In this document: piece by piece, positions 28,743-37,739 of the stretch
Position numbering within the stretch: position 1 is the stretch's first letter
Layout of the letters: every line of letters starts with the position of its first letter
From: Bradyrhizobium sp. B097
GTDB lineage: Bacteria > Pseudomonadota > Alphaproteobacteria > Rhizobiales > Xanthobacteraceae
Reading direction: 5' to 3'
NCBI RefSeq assembly: GCF_038957035.1
Contig: NZ_CP152412.1
Span: 7,126,501 to 7,190,500, forward strand
Length of the DNA: 64,000 bases
Position numbers and translations under genes: made by a program
Notes under the pieces: generated by a model
The model's input: only the letters and a program-made list of their open reading frames with translations
Told to the model about the DNA's origin: nothing
Database searches by the model: none

Positions 28743-30281
28743 TTAGAAGTTGCGCTGAGCGATGAGCTGCACCGCAATGCTGTTTTGATCCCTCAGCTCA
28801 TACAACGCTGCCGGCTTTCCGATTCCCGCTTGCGCCGGCAGTAGTACCGTGCTTCCGCCCGCGTAATTTTGGTGCAGCATGGTGTAGTCAATTTCGGCAA
28901 CGAAGGTGAGGTTCTTGACCGGGGTCCACGCGGTCTTTGTACCCACAGTTGCGAAGCTGAAATCCGGGTTGCAGCCAGCTACCCCGCTCGAGAGCGCAAG
29001 GTTGGCAACGAACGCACCGCAGATGTAGCCCTTGGCAGTGCTGTTATAGCGTACAGCGCCGTAGCCGCCGAAGACGCTCGTCGACCAGTACGGATTCCAA
29101 TTGTGGTTGAACGCACCGTTGAAGCCGTAGGTGGTGGTCAACTCCTGGCCTGATCCAGCAACGAACACGGAATCAGAAACGCCGGCAATTCCGACGCTCT
29201 GGTAAGCCCCAGCCAGGCCCGTGCCGCTGTACCTCGCGAAGGAACTGACCATGTTGGCGTTGAAGACGTACCGGCTGGCGCCGTTCGCATACACGCCCGA
29301 CATGTTGATGGAGTCACCGGGACCGGTCGGAAGGTTCTTGACGGACAGCGCAAGTTGGCCGGCCCAGCCCCACTTGTCGTCCGGGTGGCCGGTGAGTTCG
29401 GTCCCGCCATAGTAGGCAGCATGGTTGTCGTGCGCCGCAAACGAGGCCTGGAAGAGGCCCCAAGCCTGGTCAACGCGAAGCGCCGCGATGAGGTCGGGCG
29501 CTACCGTTCCTGCGATGTCATTGGCACCATACGCGCCAGCGGCGATACCTGCAGCCGACGCCGCGCTCACGTTCCAGATGGCGACTGTATCGTGTTGAAC
29601 CTGATCCTGGGCCGAGACCGAGAAGGTGACGCCTTGACCAAGGTTAGCCGTATAGGAGAATTGGTTCACCGGCTGCCAGGCGCTGCTGCCCGGCAGTTCA
29701 TTGTAGTTTCCTGGATAGTCGCCCCAAGGCGTGGAAAACTGCGAGATTGCCTCGCCCATCGTGAATCCGGCGAACTGGATGAATGCGAACCAGACACCCA
29801 GCGTACCGCCGGCGACAGCCCCGGGGTTCGCGTTATTTGGCGCCGAAACACCACCAATCGACTGGTAGACGGTCGAGCCATTTCCCTGACCGCTATAACT
29901 TCCGTCCGTCCAGTTATATACAAGTTGGGCGTAGGTACGAACGGCGCCGTATTCGGTCGCGGTGCGCGTGTCAATTTCCATGGATTGACGCGCACGCCAA
30001 GTGTAGCCATTGCTGAACCGGTTCTGTGCACCGCCCGCACCGTAGTCCGGAGTAAGACCCATATTGTTGTTATTTACTTCCATCCACATGCGGGTATAGC
30101 CACCCAGCTTGAGGCACGTATCCGTGCCAGGGATGTAGTAGAATCCCGGACCATAGAGGGAACATACCTTAACGTATTCAATCGCTTTTGCCTTCACGGG
30201 TAGATCTGCCGCCTGCGCCGCGCCGCCCACCGCGATCAGCCCTGCGGCTGAGGCAAACAAAAGGCTCTTCGCCACCTTCAT
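28743..30281 (-). CDS. outer-membrane porin (Porin_2 family)
   Basis: A 512-residue porin. A signal peptide (MKVAKSLLFASAAGLIAVGG, cleavage after AQA) is followed by ADLPVKAKAIEYVKVCSLYG and FYYIPGTDTCLKLGGYTR, the typical mature start of Bradyrhizobium/Nitrobacter porins. The rest is a beta-barrel ending NSIAVQLIAQRNF with the terminal Phe needed for outer-membrane assembly. The ATG at 30281 has GGAGG five bases upstream; the frame extends to 30302 without a better start. The gene is intact and has its own terminator. It probably provides passage of small solutes. Confidence 0.93.
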   Translation of the reverse strand: MKVAKSLLFASAAGLIAVGGAAQAADLPVKAKAIEYVKVCSLYGPGFYYIPGTDTCLKLGGYTRMWMEVNNNNMGLTPDYGAGGAQNRFSNGYTWRARQSMEIDTRTATEYGAVRTYAQLVYNWTDGSYSGQGNGSTVYQSIGGVSAPNNANPGAVAGGTLGVWFAFIQFAGFTMGEAISQFSTPWGDYPGNYNELPGSSAWQPVNQFSYTANLGQGVTFSVSAQDQVQHDTVAIWNVSAASAAGIAAGAYGANDIAGTVAPDLIAALRVDQAWGLFQASFAAHDNHAAYYGGTELTGHPDDKWGWAGQLALSVKNLPTGPGDSINMSGVYANGASRYVFNANMVSSFARYSGTGLAGAYQSVGIAGVSDSVFVAGSGQELTTTYGFNGAFNHNWNPYWSTSVFGGYGAVRYNSTAKGYICGAFVANLALSSGVAGCNPDFSFATVGTKTAWTPVKNLTFVAEIDYTMLHQNYAGGSTVLLPAQAGIGKPAALYELRDQNSIAVQLIAQRNF

Positions 30282-30302
30282 GTAGTCCTCCAATTGCTTC
30301 AC

Positions 30303-31230
30303 CCCAGAGGCGGCGATAGGGTCTCAAAAAACCGGCCGCCTCCGCCCCCGACTGGCCAAAGGGCGCTGCTCAACGCCATCGGATAAACCAGTGGCGTCGC
30401 GGTGCGGATCATCCCGCCCTCGCAAGGTGAGCTTGACAGAGTACCGTCACATTTCACTCGCGTTCTTTGTACGAAACGTACGGTACGAAATTGCACCCGG
30501 TCACCGTGTTGCAATTGTTCCACATTCGTGCGCTGCGTACCCATTCTCCTGCAGAAGCCGCATCGTCGGACGGAAACAGAGCGTCTCGGAAGGGCGGACT
30601 GCGGCAGCGGCAGCGATTCAAGGCTGAGGATACCAACGTCATCGCTCAAAGGTTGCTGCCTCGTCCCTTGTGGCAAGCGCGCAGACCCGGGATTCGCGCC
30701 GGCGTCGTTCGATTTCAGACGGAGCGAGATGAAGAAAGCGAACAAGACCACCTCGACAAGCGATTGTTTCACCGCTTGAGGAGTTCGCCCCGCGCAGCCA
30801 AGGCGTCTCGCCGTGATCACAAGCTCCGGACAAGGCTCGTCTCTCGCTAAGGAGGTGGTCGCTTTCGGACTGCCGCCCCGGGGATCGCCCTGATCGTGTT
30901 AGCTCTCTCACAACCTAGAGTGTTCTGGTCGGGATGAGATTGCAGCCGTCAAGCAGATCGCGCGAGGCATCAGAGCCAATTTTCTTGTGCGCGCGGGCGT
31001 CATGTTCATCCAGAGTCGTTCGGCCCGAAGTCCCTCAGCCGCAAGTATAGATGCCCAGATCGTTGATGTCGCGCGACGCGAATGTCGGGGACTTTTCGGA
31101 CCTTCTTGTCGACGGTCAGCGCGCTCGTGACTCTGGCGGCTTGATCAGAGCGTTCGAGACTTTGATGAAGCAGCCCGCTTATCTTTTGATCCAGTGATGG
31201 CTGCGGCGCCGGTGCCGGCGTCCACTCGCA
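30303..31230. other. no supportable gene
   Basis: About 0.9 kb upstream of the porin. Several ORFs overlap on both strands without recognisable similarity. It must contain the porin promoter, but no clear -35/-10 pair was identified. Confidence 0.4.
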
Positions 31231-31233
31231 AAT

Positions 31234-31613
31234 GTGACACAGGGCTTCAACGTGGTCGTGTTCGACCTCCGTGGCATCGGCGTCAGCTTGATCCAGGGCG
31301 CCAAGATCGTCGGTGCCGACAAGATCATCGGCCTCGACATCAACGGTGCGAAGGACGTCTCGAGCCACCAGTTCAACATGACGCATTCCGTCAATCCGAC
31401 CAAGCTGTGGATGACATCATCCAGCATCTGGTGGGGCTGACCGACGGTGGCGTCGACCTAAGCCTTCCACTGCCCGGCAACACCAATGTAATTCGTCAGG
31501 CGCTGGAAGCCTGCCACCGGGTGACCACCCACGTGCCCAGGTTCGCCGAGATCAACGAGGGCTTCGACCTTATGCACCAGGGGAGGTCGATCCGTTCGAT
31601 CGTCGCATTCTGA
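31234..31613 (+). pseudogene. class III alcohol dehydrogenase (glutathione-formaldehyde DH) remnant
   Basis: The plus strand reads VVFDLRGIGVSLIQGAKIVG and ADKIIGLDINGAK, the Rossmann fold of AdhC/FrmA-type enzymes. After a frameshift it gives QHLVGLTDGGVDLS and NVIRQALEACHR, and after an internal deletion of about 70 codons EINEGFDLMHQGRSIRSIV from the C-terminus. The zinc-binding N-terminal domain is absent. It precedes a gfa relic, as in formaldehyde-detoxification operons. Confidence 0.8.
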
Positions 31614-31647
31614 AATCAAACCAGCAAGCAATCAGGAGGATCGGTCA

Positions 31648-32172
31648 ATGACTGTTCATATCCACTCATCGGTCGACAACGGCGTCGAGCAGGCCTCCGG
31701 CAGTTCTGCCGTCGCAGGCTCGTCTACAAATGCGCGGACAAGAAGGTCAAGGGTCGGCATCAAGGGCGACGTCGCCCATAACCATGCCTGCAGCTGCACC
31801 AAGTGCTGGAAGTCCTCGGCGCCACATTCTCGGTGGTCGCGGTGCTTCCGCGAGAACGTCACCGTGCTGGAGAACGGCGGCAAGCTGAAGATCGTCCGTG
31901 ATCCAGCGCCACGTTTGCACGGGCTGCTGCACCCATCTACGGCCGGATCGAGAACAAGGGCCATCCGTTCTACGGCCACAATTTCATTCATCCCGAGCTG
32001 TTCCAGCTGTCCGGCCGGCAGCGACGGGTTTGCCGCGTTCGTCTCGTCCGTCATCGAATCTGGCGTCAAGCCGATCACGACGGCCGGGATCAGGCCGCAG
32101 CTGAAGCAGCCGGGGCTCGAGCCCTATGACTGCATGATCGGTATCTCAGCCGGCGAGGCCATCGGATACTAG
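31648..32172 (+). pseudogene. gfa: S-(hydroxymethyl)glutathione synthase (Gfa) remnant
   Basis: The frame opens normally (MTVHIHSSVDNGVEQ) and keeps GIKGDVAHNHACSCTKCWK with its zinc cysteines. Long stretches between are out of frame, for example the segment with KCADKKVKG and the [21 protein letters not shown] segment. The C-terminal [16 protein letters not shown] and EPYDC return to the first frame. Compensating frameshifts leave an open but scrambled frame, so the product cannot be functional. Confidence 0.75.
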
Positions 32173-32460
32173 ACGCCCGGTACTACCAGCGCGATTACGG
32201 CACCTTGATCCGGTAGACAATCGCTGTTGTGGGCCGATAAGTGGGCCTCATCGCAACCCGTCCTCGGACACGCTCACTTGGCGCCCCCACGCGAGCAGCC
32301 GCCCGCTCGACGAAGGAATCCAAAGGCGGACGCAAGGCGCAAGAGCTGCAGCCAAGCGAAGCAGCTTCTAACGCATGGCTCGCAAGTATGGAACGCTTGC
32401 AGATGCATTGGCCGGATCGACCGGTCCGGAATTTAGGGACGTTTCGTCGAGGCCGGTCGG

Positions 32461-32781
32461 CTATGCGAATTCAGAGCCTGGCGCGAGCGTGACGGCGAGG
32501 CCGTCCAGATCTTCGGTCAGCTCGATCTGGCATGACAGCCTCGAGTTCTCCCGCCGCTGCTCGACGACGTCCAGCATCGCATCCTCGAAATCAGCGGCAG
32601 GCTTGAGCTTTCCCAGCCAGCCATCGTCGACATAGACATGACAGGTTCCGCAGGATGCACATCCGCCGCATTGCGCGGTCAGGTTCAGCCCCGCCCCGCG
32701 AATGGCGAGCATCAGGGTCGGCTCGGATACGTCATTGAGTTCGACCAACCGGCCTTCATGGTCGCAAACCAGCAGTTTCAT
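32461..32781 (-). CDS. 2Fe-2S ferredoxin (putidaredoxin type), copy 1
   Basis: A 106-residue ferredoxin with cysteines at residues 38, 44, 47 and 84, the exact C-x5-C-x2-C-x36-C spacing of adrenodoxin/putidaredoxin-type proteins that donate electrons to class I P450s. It starts 13 bases after the P450 stop and is surely its partner. Unlike copy 2, no reductase gene follows it. Residue 77 is Arg here and Gln in copy 2. Confidence 0.92.
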   Translation of the reverse strand: MKLLVCDHEGRLVELNDVSEPTLMLAIRGAGLNLTAQCGGCASCGTCHVYVDDGWLGKLKPAADFEDAMLDVVEQRRENSRLSCQIELTEDLDGLAVTLAPGSEFA

Positions 32782-32794
32782 CGATCAGAAGTCC

Positions 32795-34024
32795 CTAGAA
32801 TACGACGTGCAACGGGCCATAGGAGCGGTGGGAGAAAGCCCGGAATGTTGGCGGCTCCTTCGTCGGATCGAGACGCAGGTTCGGCAGGCGCGCAATCAGG
32901 GCCTTCAGGGTTTCCCGGATCAGAAGCCTCGCCAGATGCATGCCCAGGCAAATTCGCGGACCGACGTTGAATGCCAGGTGATCCGTGGGCGGCGTCCGCT
33001 TCAGGTCGGCCATGTGCGGGCAGGCAAAATGCTCGGGATCCCGGTTTGCGGCGGCGTGCAGCAGGCAGATGATGTCGTCCTTTTTGATTTCCGCACCTGC
33101 AAGGGTCACGTCCCGGTTGGCCTTTCTGAACCGCCACTGCACCGATCCGAAGAGCCGCAGGACTTCCTCGACGAACGCATTGAGGGTGCCTTCCTGGTCG
33201 CGCGTCACGGCGTCGTGCAGGCCGGGATCGGACAGGAACAGGTAGATCGCATTGGCGATGGCGTTCGCGGTCGTCTCGCCTGCACCGATCACCAGCTCCC
33301 GCACGATCCCGACGAGATGGTCGACCCCCACCTCGCCATACTCGGCCTCGGCCCGGGTCCAGAGCTCGCTGATCAGATCGTTGCCCCGCCTGTTCTTTCG
33401 CTCGAGGATCAGCGGCACGAACAGCCTGTTCAGTTCGGCGGATGCCCGCAGTGCCTTCCGGTTCAGTTCGTCATTGGCGTACTTCACACCGAGGCTGGCA
33501 ACGATATCCTTATGCCATTGCGAGACATCGGCCATCAGCGCGTCGTCTTTCCAGGGAAGCCCGAAAAGCGAGCCCATGACGCGGTTCGGCACCTCAAAGG
33601 CAAGCTGGGAGGCGAGCTCGGCGCTTCCCTTTCCGGCAAAGAGGTCGATCAGGTGGTTGACCGCAGGCAGCACATGTCCGACGCGATAGGCAGGCATGTG
33701 CGCAGGGCTCAGAAGCTTCAGATAGAAGCGGCGCATGCGCGCATGCTCTTCCCCGACCAGTGAGGAGACACCCGTCCTGGCGAGATCGCCCTTGATCTCG
33801 AACGTCACGGCGGGCGCATCGACGGGCAGGATCCGGTATGTCGCCTCGTCGGTCTCGATCGCCCTGCAGATATCGTAGCTCAGCACGAGCCAGCTATCCA
33901 TGCCGGGATCCCAAACGACCTTCCCTCGCCTGCGCAACTCGTCATAGGTCGAAAACGGATCCCGATCGGCAAGCGACAGCATCGACCACTCGGCGGAAGA
34001 CGGCAAAATCGAAGCAGTGCTCAT
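32795..34024 (-). CDS. cytochrome P450, copy 1
   Basis: A 409-residue soluble bacterial P450. The I-helix oxygen-activation motif is GAGETT (residues 247-252), the K-helix ExxR is 287-290, and the haem-ligand loop FNVGPRICLG has Cys359. It differs from the copy at 61344-62573 only at residues 16, 20, 211, 311 and 388. It lies downstream of the EhuB-like binding protein gene and upstream of its ferredoxin, so it probably hydroxylates or dealkylates the imported compound. The CYP family cannot be assigned here. Confidence 0.93.
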   Translation of the reverse strand: MSTASILPSSAEWSMLSLADRDPFSTYDELRRRGKVVWDPGMDSWLVLSYDICRAIETDEATYRILPVDAPAVTFEIKGDLARTGVSSLVGEEHARMRRFYLKLLSPAHMPAYRVGHVLPAVNHLIDLFAGKGSAELASQLAFEVPNRVMGSLFGLPWKDDALMADVSQWHKDIVASLGVKYANDELNRKALRASAELNRLFVPLILERKNRRGNDLISELWTRAEAEYGEVGVDHLVGIVRELVIGAGETTANAIANAIYLFLSDPGLHDAVTRDQEGTLNAFVEEVLRLFGSVQWRFRKANRDVTLAGAEIKKDDIICLLHAAANRDPEHFACPHMADLKRTPPTDHLAFNVGPRICLGMHLARLLIRETLKALIARLPNLRLDPTKEPPTFRAFSHRSYGPLHVVF

Positions 34025-34168
34025 GTCATCCCTGTGTGCTGTGCAGCGCGCGTCCGAACGGTCGTGCCATCTCGTCGGGCCACATCATTGTTGAAGCGAT
34101 CGCGCATTGGGACCGCGACCTGGATCAGACGACACGGAATCCCTCGCCGCCTCATCCGGTTTTGGACA

Positions 34169-35026
34169 CTACCGGTTGCAAAGCTGGCCGGCGGTCACCT
34201 CGACAGGCGGCACCTCGTTTTCGGAATAGCCGTATTTCTTGAGGATCTCGAGCAGCTTGCCGCTCTCGTGCAGCTTCTTCAGCGCGCCATTGTATGCGTC
34301 GCGAAAATCCGAGTCTGCTTCCCGGAACGCCACGGCGGAGTAGTCGTACTTGACCTTGCCTTCGGCATCCACCGGCGGCGCAAACGGCTCTGCGCGCTCC
34401 AGCGTATTGTTGGCGGCAGCCATGGCGGTGATGGTCGCAATCGTTGCCGCGAACGCATCGGCGCGTCCGGCCAGCAGCGCCGACAGGCCCGAGGGAACGT
34501 CAGGAACCTGCATGAGCCTTTCCTTCGGCACGCCGGCATCGGTCGCATAGCCTACGTCCACAGACCCTCTGTTGACGGCCAGGATCGCACTACTCTTCGC
34601 GACGTCAGTATAGCTGTGGAGGGATTTCGGATTGCCCTTCATGACCAGAAAGGTCTCGGTCATCCGAATGTCCGGATTCCCGAAGGCAACGACCTTACAC
34701 CGCTCGGGCTTGATGTAGAAGCCCGCGGCGATGACGTCGAACCTGCGGGCCTGCAGCCCGGGCACAAGTGCGCCGAATTCGGTGACAACCGGCTCAACCT
34801 TGGTAATGCCGAGCAGCGCGAGTGCGGCCTTCGCGACATCTACAGACTGCCCCTTTACTTCTCCGTTGGTGTCGACAAAGCCCCAGGGCGCCTGGTTGAA
34901 AATGCCGATCGTCACCTTGCCGGTCTCCCGGGCCCGCGCCAGAACACCCTGCGCCTGCGCCGCCGTCCCCTCTGCAAATGCCAGCATCAACATGGCCAGC
35001 GTTACAAGTCCCCGCCTCATCCTCAT
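34169..35026 (-). CDS. ABC transporter substrate-binding protein, EhuB-like
   Basis: A 285-residue periplasmic binding protein of the polar amino acid family (SBP_bac_3). A Sec signal peptide is present (MRMRRGLVTLAMLMLAFAEG, cleavage near AQA). VTIGIFNQAPWGFVDTNGEV, TEFGALVPGLQARRFDVIAAG and PERCKVVAFGNPD resemble ectoine/hydroxyectoine-binding EhuB. The ATG at 35026 has GGAGG upstream; an earlier in-frame ATG at 35062 lies inside the promoter. It forms the last gene of the minus-strand transporter set and has its own strong promoter (35066-35093). Confidence 0.85.
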   Translation of the reverse strand: MRMRRGLVTLAMLMLAFAEGTAAQAQGVLARARETGKVTIGIFNQAPWGFVDTNGEVKGQSVDVAKAALALLGITKVEPVVTEFGALVPGLQARRFDVIAAGFYIKPERCKVVAFGNPDIRMTETFLVMKGNPKSLHSYTDVAKSSAILAVNRGSVDVGYATDAGVPKERLMQVPDVPSGLSALLAGRADAFAATIATITAMAAANNTLERAEPFAPPVDAEGKVKYDYSAVAFREADSDFRDAYNGALKKLHESGKLLEILKKYGYSENEVPPVEVTAGQLCNR

Positions 35027-35065
35027 AGGATCGCTCCCTCCAGCTGCCTGCCCCAGAACCATTAT

Positions 35066-35093
35066 AGTATAGCAGGTATATCTACCATGTCAA
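35066..35093 (-). promoter_or_regulatory. sigma-70-type promoter with ATACCT operator, upstream of EhuB-like gene
   Basis: On the minus strand: TTGACA, a 16-base spacer, TATACT. The spacer contains ATACCT at the same distance from the -35 box (14 bases between box starts) as in the promoters at 38137 and 41662. Spacer and -10 together resemble the ATACCTAGTAT palindrome found elsewhere. Confidence 0.7.
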
Positions 35094-35272
35094 GTTCAGG
35101 CGCGACCATCCTGACGGCGGGGCGAGAGCGCTCCGTCCGAACCTCAAGCAGATGTAGTCGTCGCGCGCGCGTGGTCCGAGCAGCACATCGCCAACATGGA
35201 AGGCCGGGCTTGTATTGACCTGGCCTGCCCGCCGGCGCTGCCCGATTGCGGCGTCGCACAACCGTTCAGCGT

Positions 35273-35309
<37 letters not shown>

Positions 35310-35529
35310 GATCAGATGAATTGTCAGCTCCGTCTACTTATGTGCAGCGATGATCGCTGCGCCCTCCCTTCGCAAACCTCAGGCAGCGCAGCGTTTCCCA
35401 ACGGAGAACGCTGCGTGCATCGTTTGGACGATGCCAAATCCGCTGAATTGGCCGCAAACATCTACCGGCGCCTTCCGATCACGGCGCCGAGAAACGATGC
35501 ATCGTTCGGTCCGGGACGGGGCCCGTCGA

Positions 35530-36321
35530 CTAATGCAGGAGCTGGCTTAGAAACTTCCTAGTGCGTGCGTGCTGGGGATTACCAAAGAACTGTGCAGGCA
35601 CCGCCTGCTCGATGATTTCTCCGCCATCCATGAAGATTACCCTGTCGGCGACCTCCCGGGCGAACCCCATCTCGTGGGTAACGCAAATCATCGTCATGCC
35701 GCCGTTGGCAAGGCCGGTCATCACATCAAGGACCTCCTTGACCATCTCCGGATCGAGGGCGGACGTCGGCTCATCGAACAGCATGATCTTCGGCTTCATG
35801 CACAGTGCCCGCGCGATTGCCACGCGCTGTTGCTGACCACCCGACAGCTGGCGGGGATATTTCCTTGCCTGCTCGGCTATGCGCACTCGCTCGAGATTCT
35901 CCATTGCGAGCTGTTCGGCCGCCGCACGGGTCATCTTCCGGGCACGGACCAGGGCCAGCGTGCAGTTATCCATCACGCTCAGATGCGGGAAGAGATTGAA
36001 CTGCTGAAACACCATGCCCGCTTCACGCCGGACATCCGCAAGCCCCTTCATGCCAGGACGCAGCTCGACACCGTTGACGACAATCCTGCCCTTCTGATGC
36101 ACTTCAAGCTGATTGATGCACCGGATCAATGTCGACTTGCCCGAGCCGGATGGACCGCACACCACAACCCGCTCGCCGGCGGCAACCTCAAGGCTGACGT
36201 CACGCAGGACCTGAAAGGACCCGTACCATTTCGAAACCTGCTCCATCAGCACTGCGGTACGATCCGCCGCCGGGCAAGACTGTGCACCGTCCCTGGTCAC
36301 TTCCGCCAAATCAGACGCCAT
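35530..36321 (-). CDS. amino-acid-type ABC transporter ATP-binding protein, EhuA-like
   Basis: A 263-residue ATPase of the polar amino acid transporter class. Walker [11 protein letters not shown]-loop [12 protein letters not shown], signature LSGGQQQR, Walker [14 protein letters not shown] and the H-loop THEMGFA are all present. The ATG at 36321 is preceded by GGGAG; the frame extends to 36489 without initiation signals. It follows the second permease and energises the same importer. Confidence 0.92.
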   Translation of the reverse strand: MASDLAEVTRDGAQSCPAADRTAVLMEQVSKWYGSFQVLRDVSLEVAAGERVVVCGPSGSGKSTLIRCINQLEVHQKGRIVVNGVELRPGMKGLADVRREAGMVFQQFNLFPHLSVMDNCTLALVRARKMTRAAAEQLAMENLERVRIAEQARKYPRQLSGGQQQRVAIARALCMKPKIMLFDEPTSALDPEMVKEVLDVMTGLANGGMTMICVTHEMGFAREVADRVIFMDGGEIIEQAVPAQFFGNPQHARTRKFLSQLLH

Positions 36322-36352
36322 GTCGTCACTCCCGATGCATTTCTGCTCTATT

Positions 36353-37015
36353 CTAACGAGTTGGGGCGATGAGCCCGAAGCGCCGCTCGAGGCTCGCGAT
36401 AACGGCAACCGCGACCAGATCCATGATGAGGAAAAGAACGCCCGCCACGAACATCGGCTCGGCGTAGCGGTAGGTCTCGGACGCCACATCGAACGCGCTG
36501 CCCTGCATCTCCGGAACCGCGATGACCGCCAGTAGTGGCGTGGACTTCAGGATAGAGATCGAATAGGCCCCAAGCGGCGCTGCGATGTTACGCAGCATCT
36601 GCGGTGCGACCACGAAGATCACCGTATCAAGCCGGCCAAGACCCAGGCTCTGCGCAGCTTCGCCCTGCCCTCGCGGCACCGCGTCAATACCTGCTCTGAA
36701 GACTTCCGATATGTAGCCCGAGAAGTAGAAGCTCAGTCCGAAGACTCCGACAAGCAGGGCCGGCAGTACGATCCCGTAGAAGGGCAGGACGAAAAACAGG
36801 AAGTAGATCTGAACCAGGACCGGCGTCGATCGAATTGCGTCAACCACGAACTGGGCGACGGGGCGCACGAACCTGTTGGAGCGGCGCAGCATTTCCCAGA
36901 TGAACCCGAGAAGGGTCGCGCCAATGAAACTGAGAATGGCAACCAGGATCGTGTTTCCGATTCCCTCGAGGACTTGCGGAACGATCCTTACAGCAAAGGC
37001 GACATCAAAGCTCAT
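36353..37015 (-). CDS. amino-acid ABC transporter permease (EhuC/EhuD-like)
   Basis: A 220-residue membrane protein of the HisMQ/GlnP class with about five hydrophobic segments. The ATPase-contact (EAA) loop is present as the segment around [17 protein letters not shown]. The start overlaps the end of the preceding permease by 11 bases, so the two are translationally coupled and form the heteromeric membrane channel. Confidence 0.9.
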   Translation of the reverse strand: MSFDVAFAVRIVPQVLEGIGNTILVAILSFIGATLLGFIWEMLRRSNRFVRPVAQFVVDAIRSTPVLVQIYFLFFVLPFYGIVLPALLVGVFGLSFYFSGYISEVFRAGIDAVPRGQGEAAQSLGLGRLDTVIFVVAPQMLRNIAAPLGAYSISILKSTPLLAVIAVPEMQGSAFDVASETYRYAEPMFVAGVLFLIMDLVAVAVIASLERRFGLIAPTR

Positions 37016-37664
37016 CGACGCGCCCCCGGGTCTTTCCGTGTGATGCGTGCAGATGCCGCCCGAAGATGGTGACCGGATAGCAGATGATCAGGTAGGCCAC
37101 CAGAAGGGCCGAGTATATCTGGGCCGGATTGTAACTGAGCTCTGACAGCCCCTTTGCACGAAAGGTCATGTCGGTCAGCGTGATCAATGAAACCAGCGCG
37201 GTGCCCTTGATCAACTGGATGGCCTCATTGACGAAGGTCGGGATCATCACTGCTATTGCCTGGGGCAATTCGACCAGCCGAAGCACATCGAAGCGGCTCA
37301 TGCCGAGCGCCAGCCCGGCCTCGCACTGCCCGCGATCGAGGGCCTGCAATGCCGCCCGAACGGACTGGCTGCCATAGGCGCCGGTGTTCAGCCCGAGCAC
37401 CATTGCCCCGACGGTTATGCCGGAAAGATAGATGCCGAAGGCAGGCAGCGAATAGTAGAAGGCATAGAGCAGGACAATGACCGGAGAGCTGCGCCAGAAC
37501 TCGATAATGGCGGTGACGATCCAGCGGGACGCCCCCGTCGAGAAATGCTGGAGCGTGCCGGCAAACAGCGCGAAGGGTACAGCGTAGAGCAGACCAAGGA
37601 CCGTGACGATCGCGGTGATGCCAAAACCTTCATAGATGCGCATCAGGGTATCGAGGAAACTCAT
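37005..37664 (-). CDS. amino-acid ABC transporter permease (EhuC/EhuD-like)
   Basis: A 219-residue HisMQ-type permease, the first gene of the importer operon. The EAA loop is visible (DRGQCEAGLALGMSRFDVLR). The ATG at 37664 follows GGAGCAAGGCGA; the open frame runs on to 37739 but without start signals. The next gene begins within its last codons. Substrate specificity must come from the two EhuB-like binding proteins in this region. Confidence 0.9.
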   Translation of the reverse strand: MSFLDTLMRIYEGFGITAIVTVLGLLYAVPFALFAGTLQHFSTGASRWIVTAIIEFWRSSPVIVLLYAFYYSLPAFGIYLSGITVGAMVLGLNTGAYGSQSVRAALQALDRGQCEAGLALGMSRFDVLRLVELPQAIAVMIPTFVNEAIQLIKGTALVSLITLTDMTFRAKGLSELSYNPAQIYSALLVAYLIICYPVTIFGRHLHASHGKTRGRVDEL

Positions 37665-37739
37665 TCGCCTTGCTCCGTGACCTTGCCGCCATCGCAACTG
37701 GTGAACATCCGCCGGACGATCTGCTCCCGCCACCCGCAT

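Larger units (their letters stand above)
32372..34024. repeat. duplicated ferredoxin-P450 block, copy 1
   Basis: Nearly identical to 60922-62573, offset 28550 bases, with one single-base indel between the two genes (offset 28549 afterwards). The predicted proteins differ at 1 of 106 (ferredoxin) and 5 of 409 (P450) positions. Similarity starts at the first codons of a ferredoxin reductase gene, which in this copy reads ATG-CGT-TAG and then diverges. It ends at the P450 start codon. Confidence 0.93.

Noticed and set aside
32702..33763. 353- and 374-codon plus-strand ORFs at 32702 and 61188 that look like a conserved duplicated gene.
   Set aside because: They lie antisense to the two P450 copies and are conserved only because the block is duplicated.
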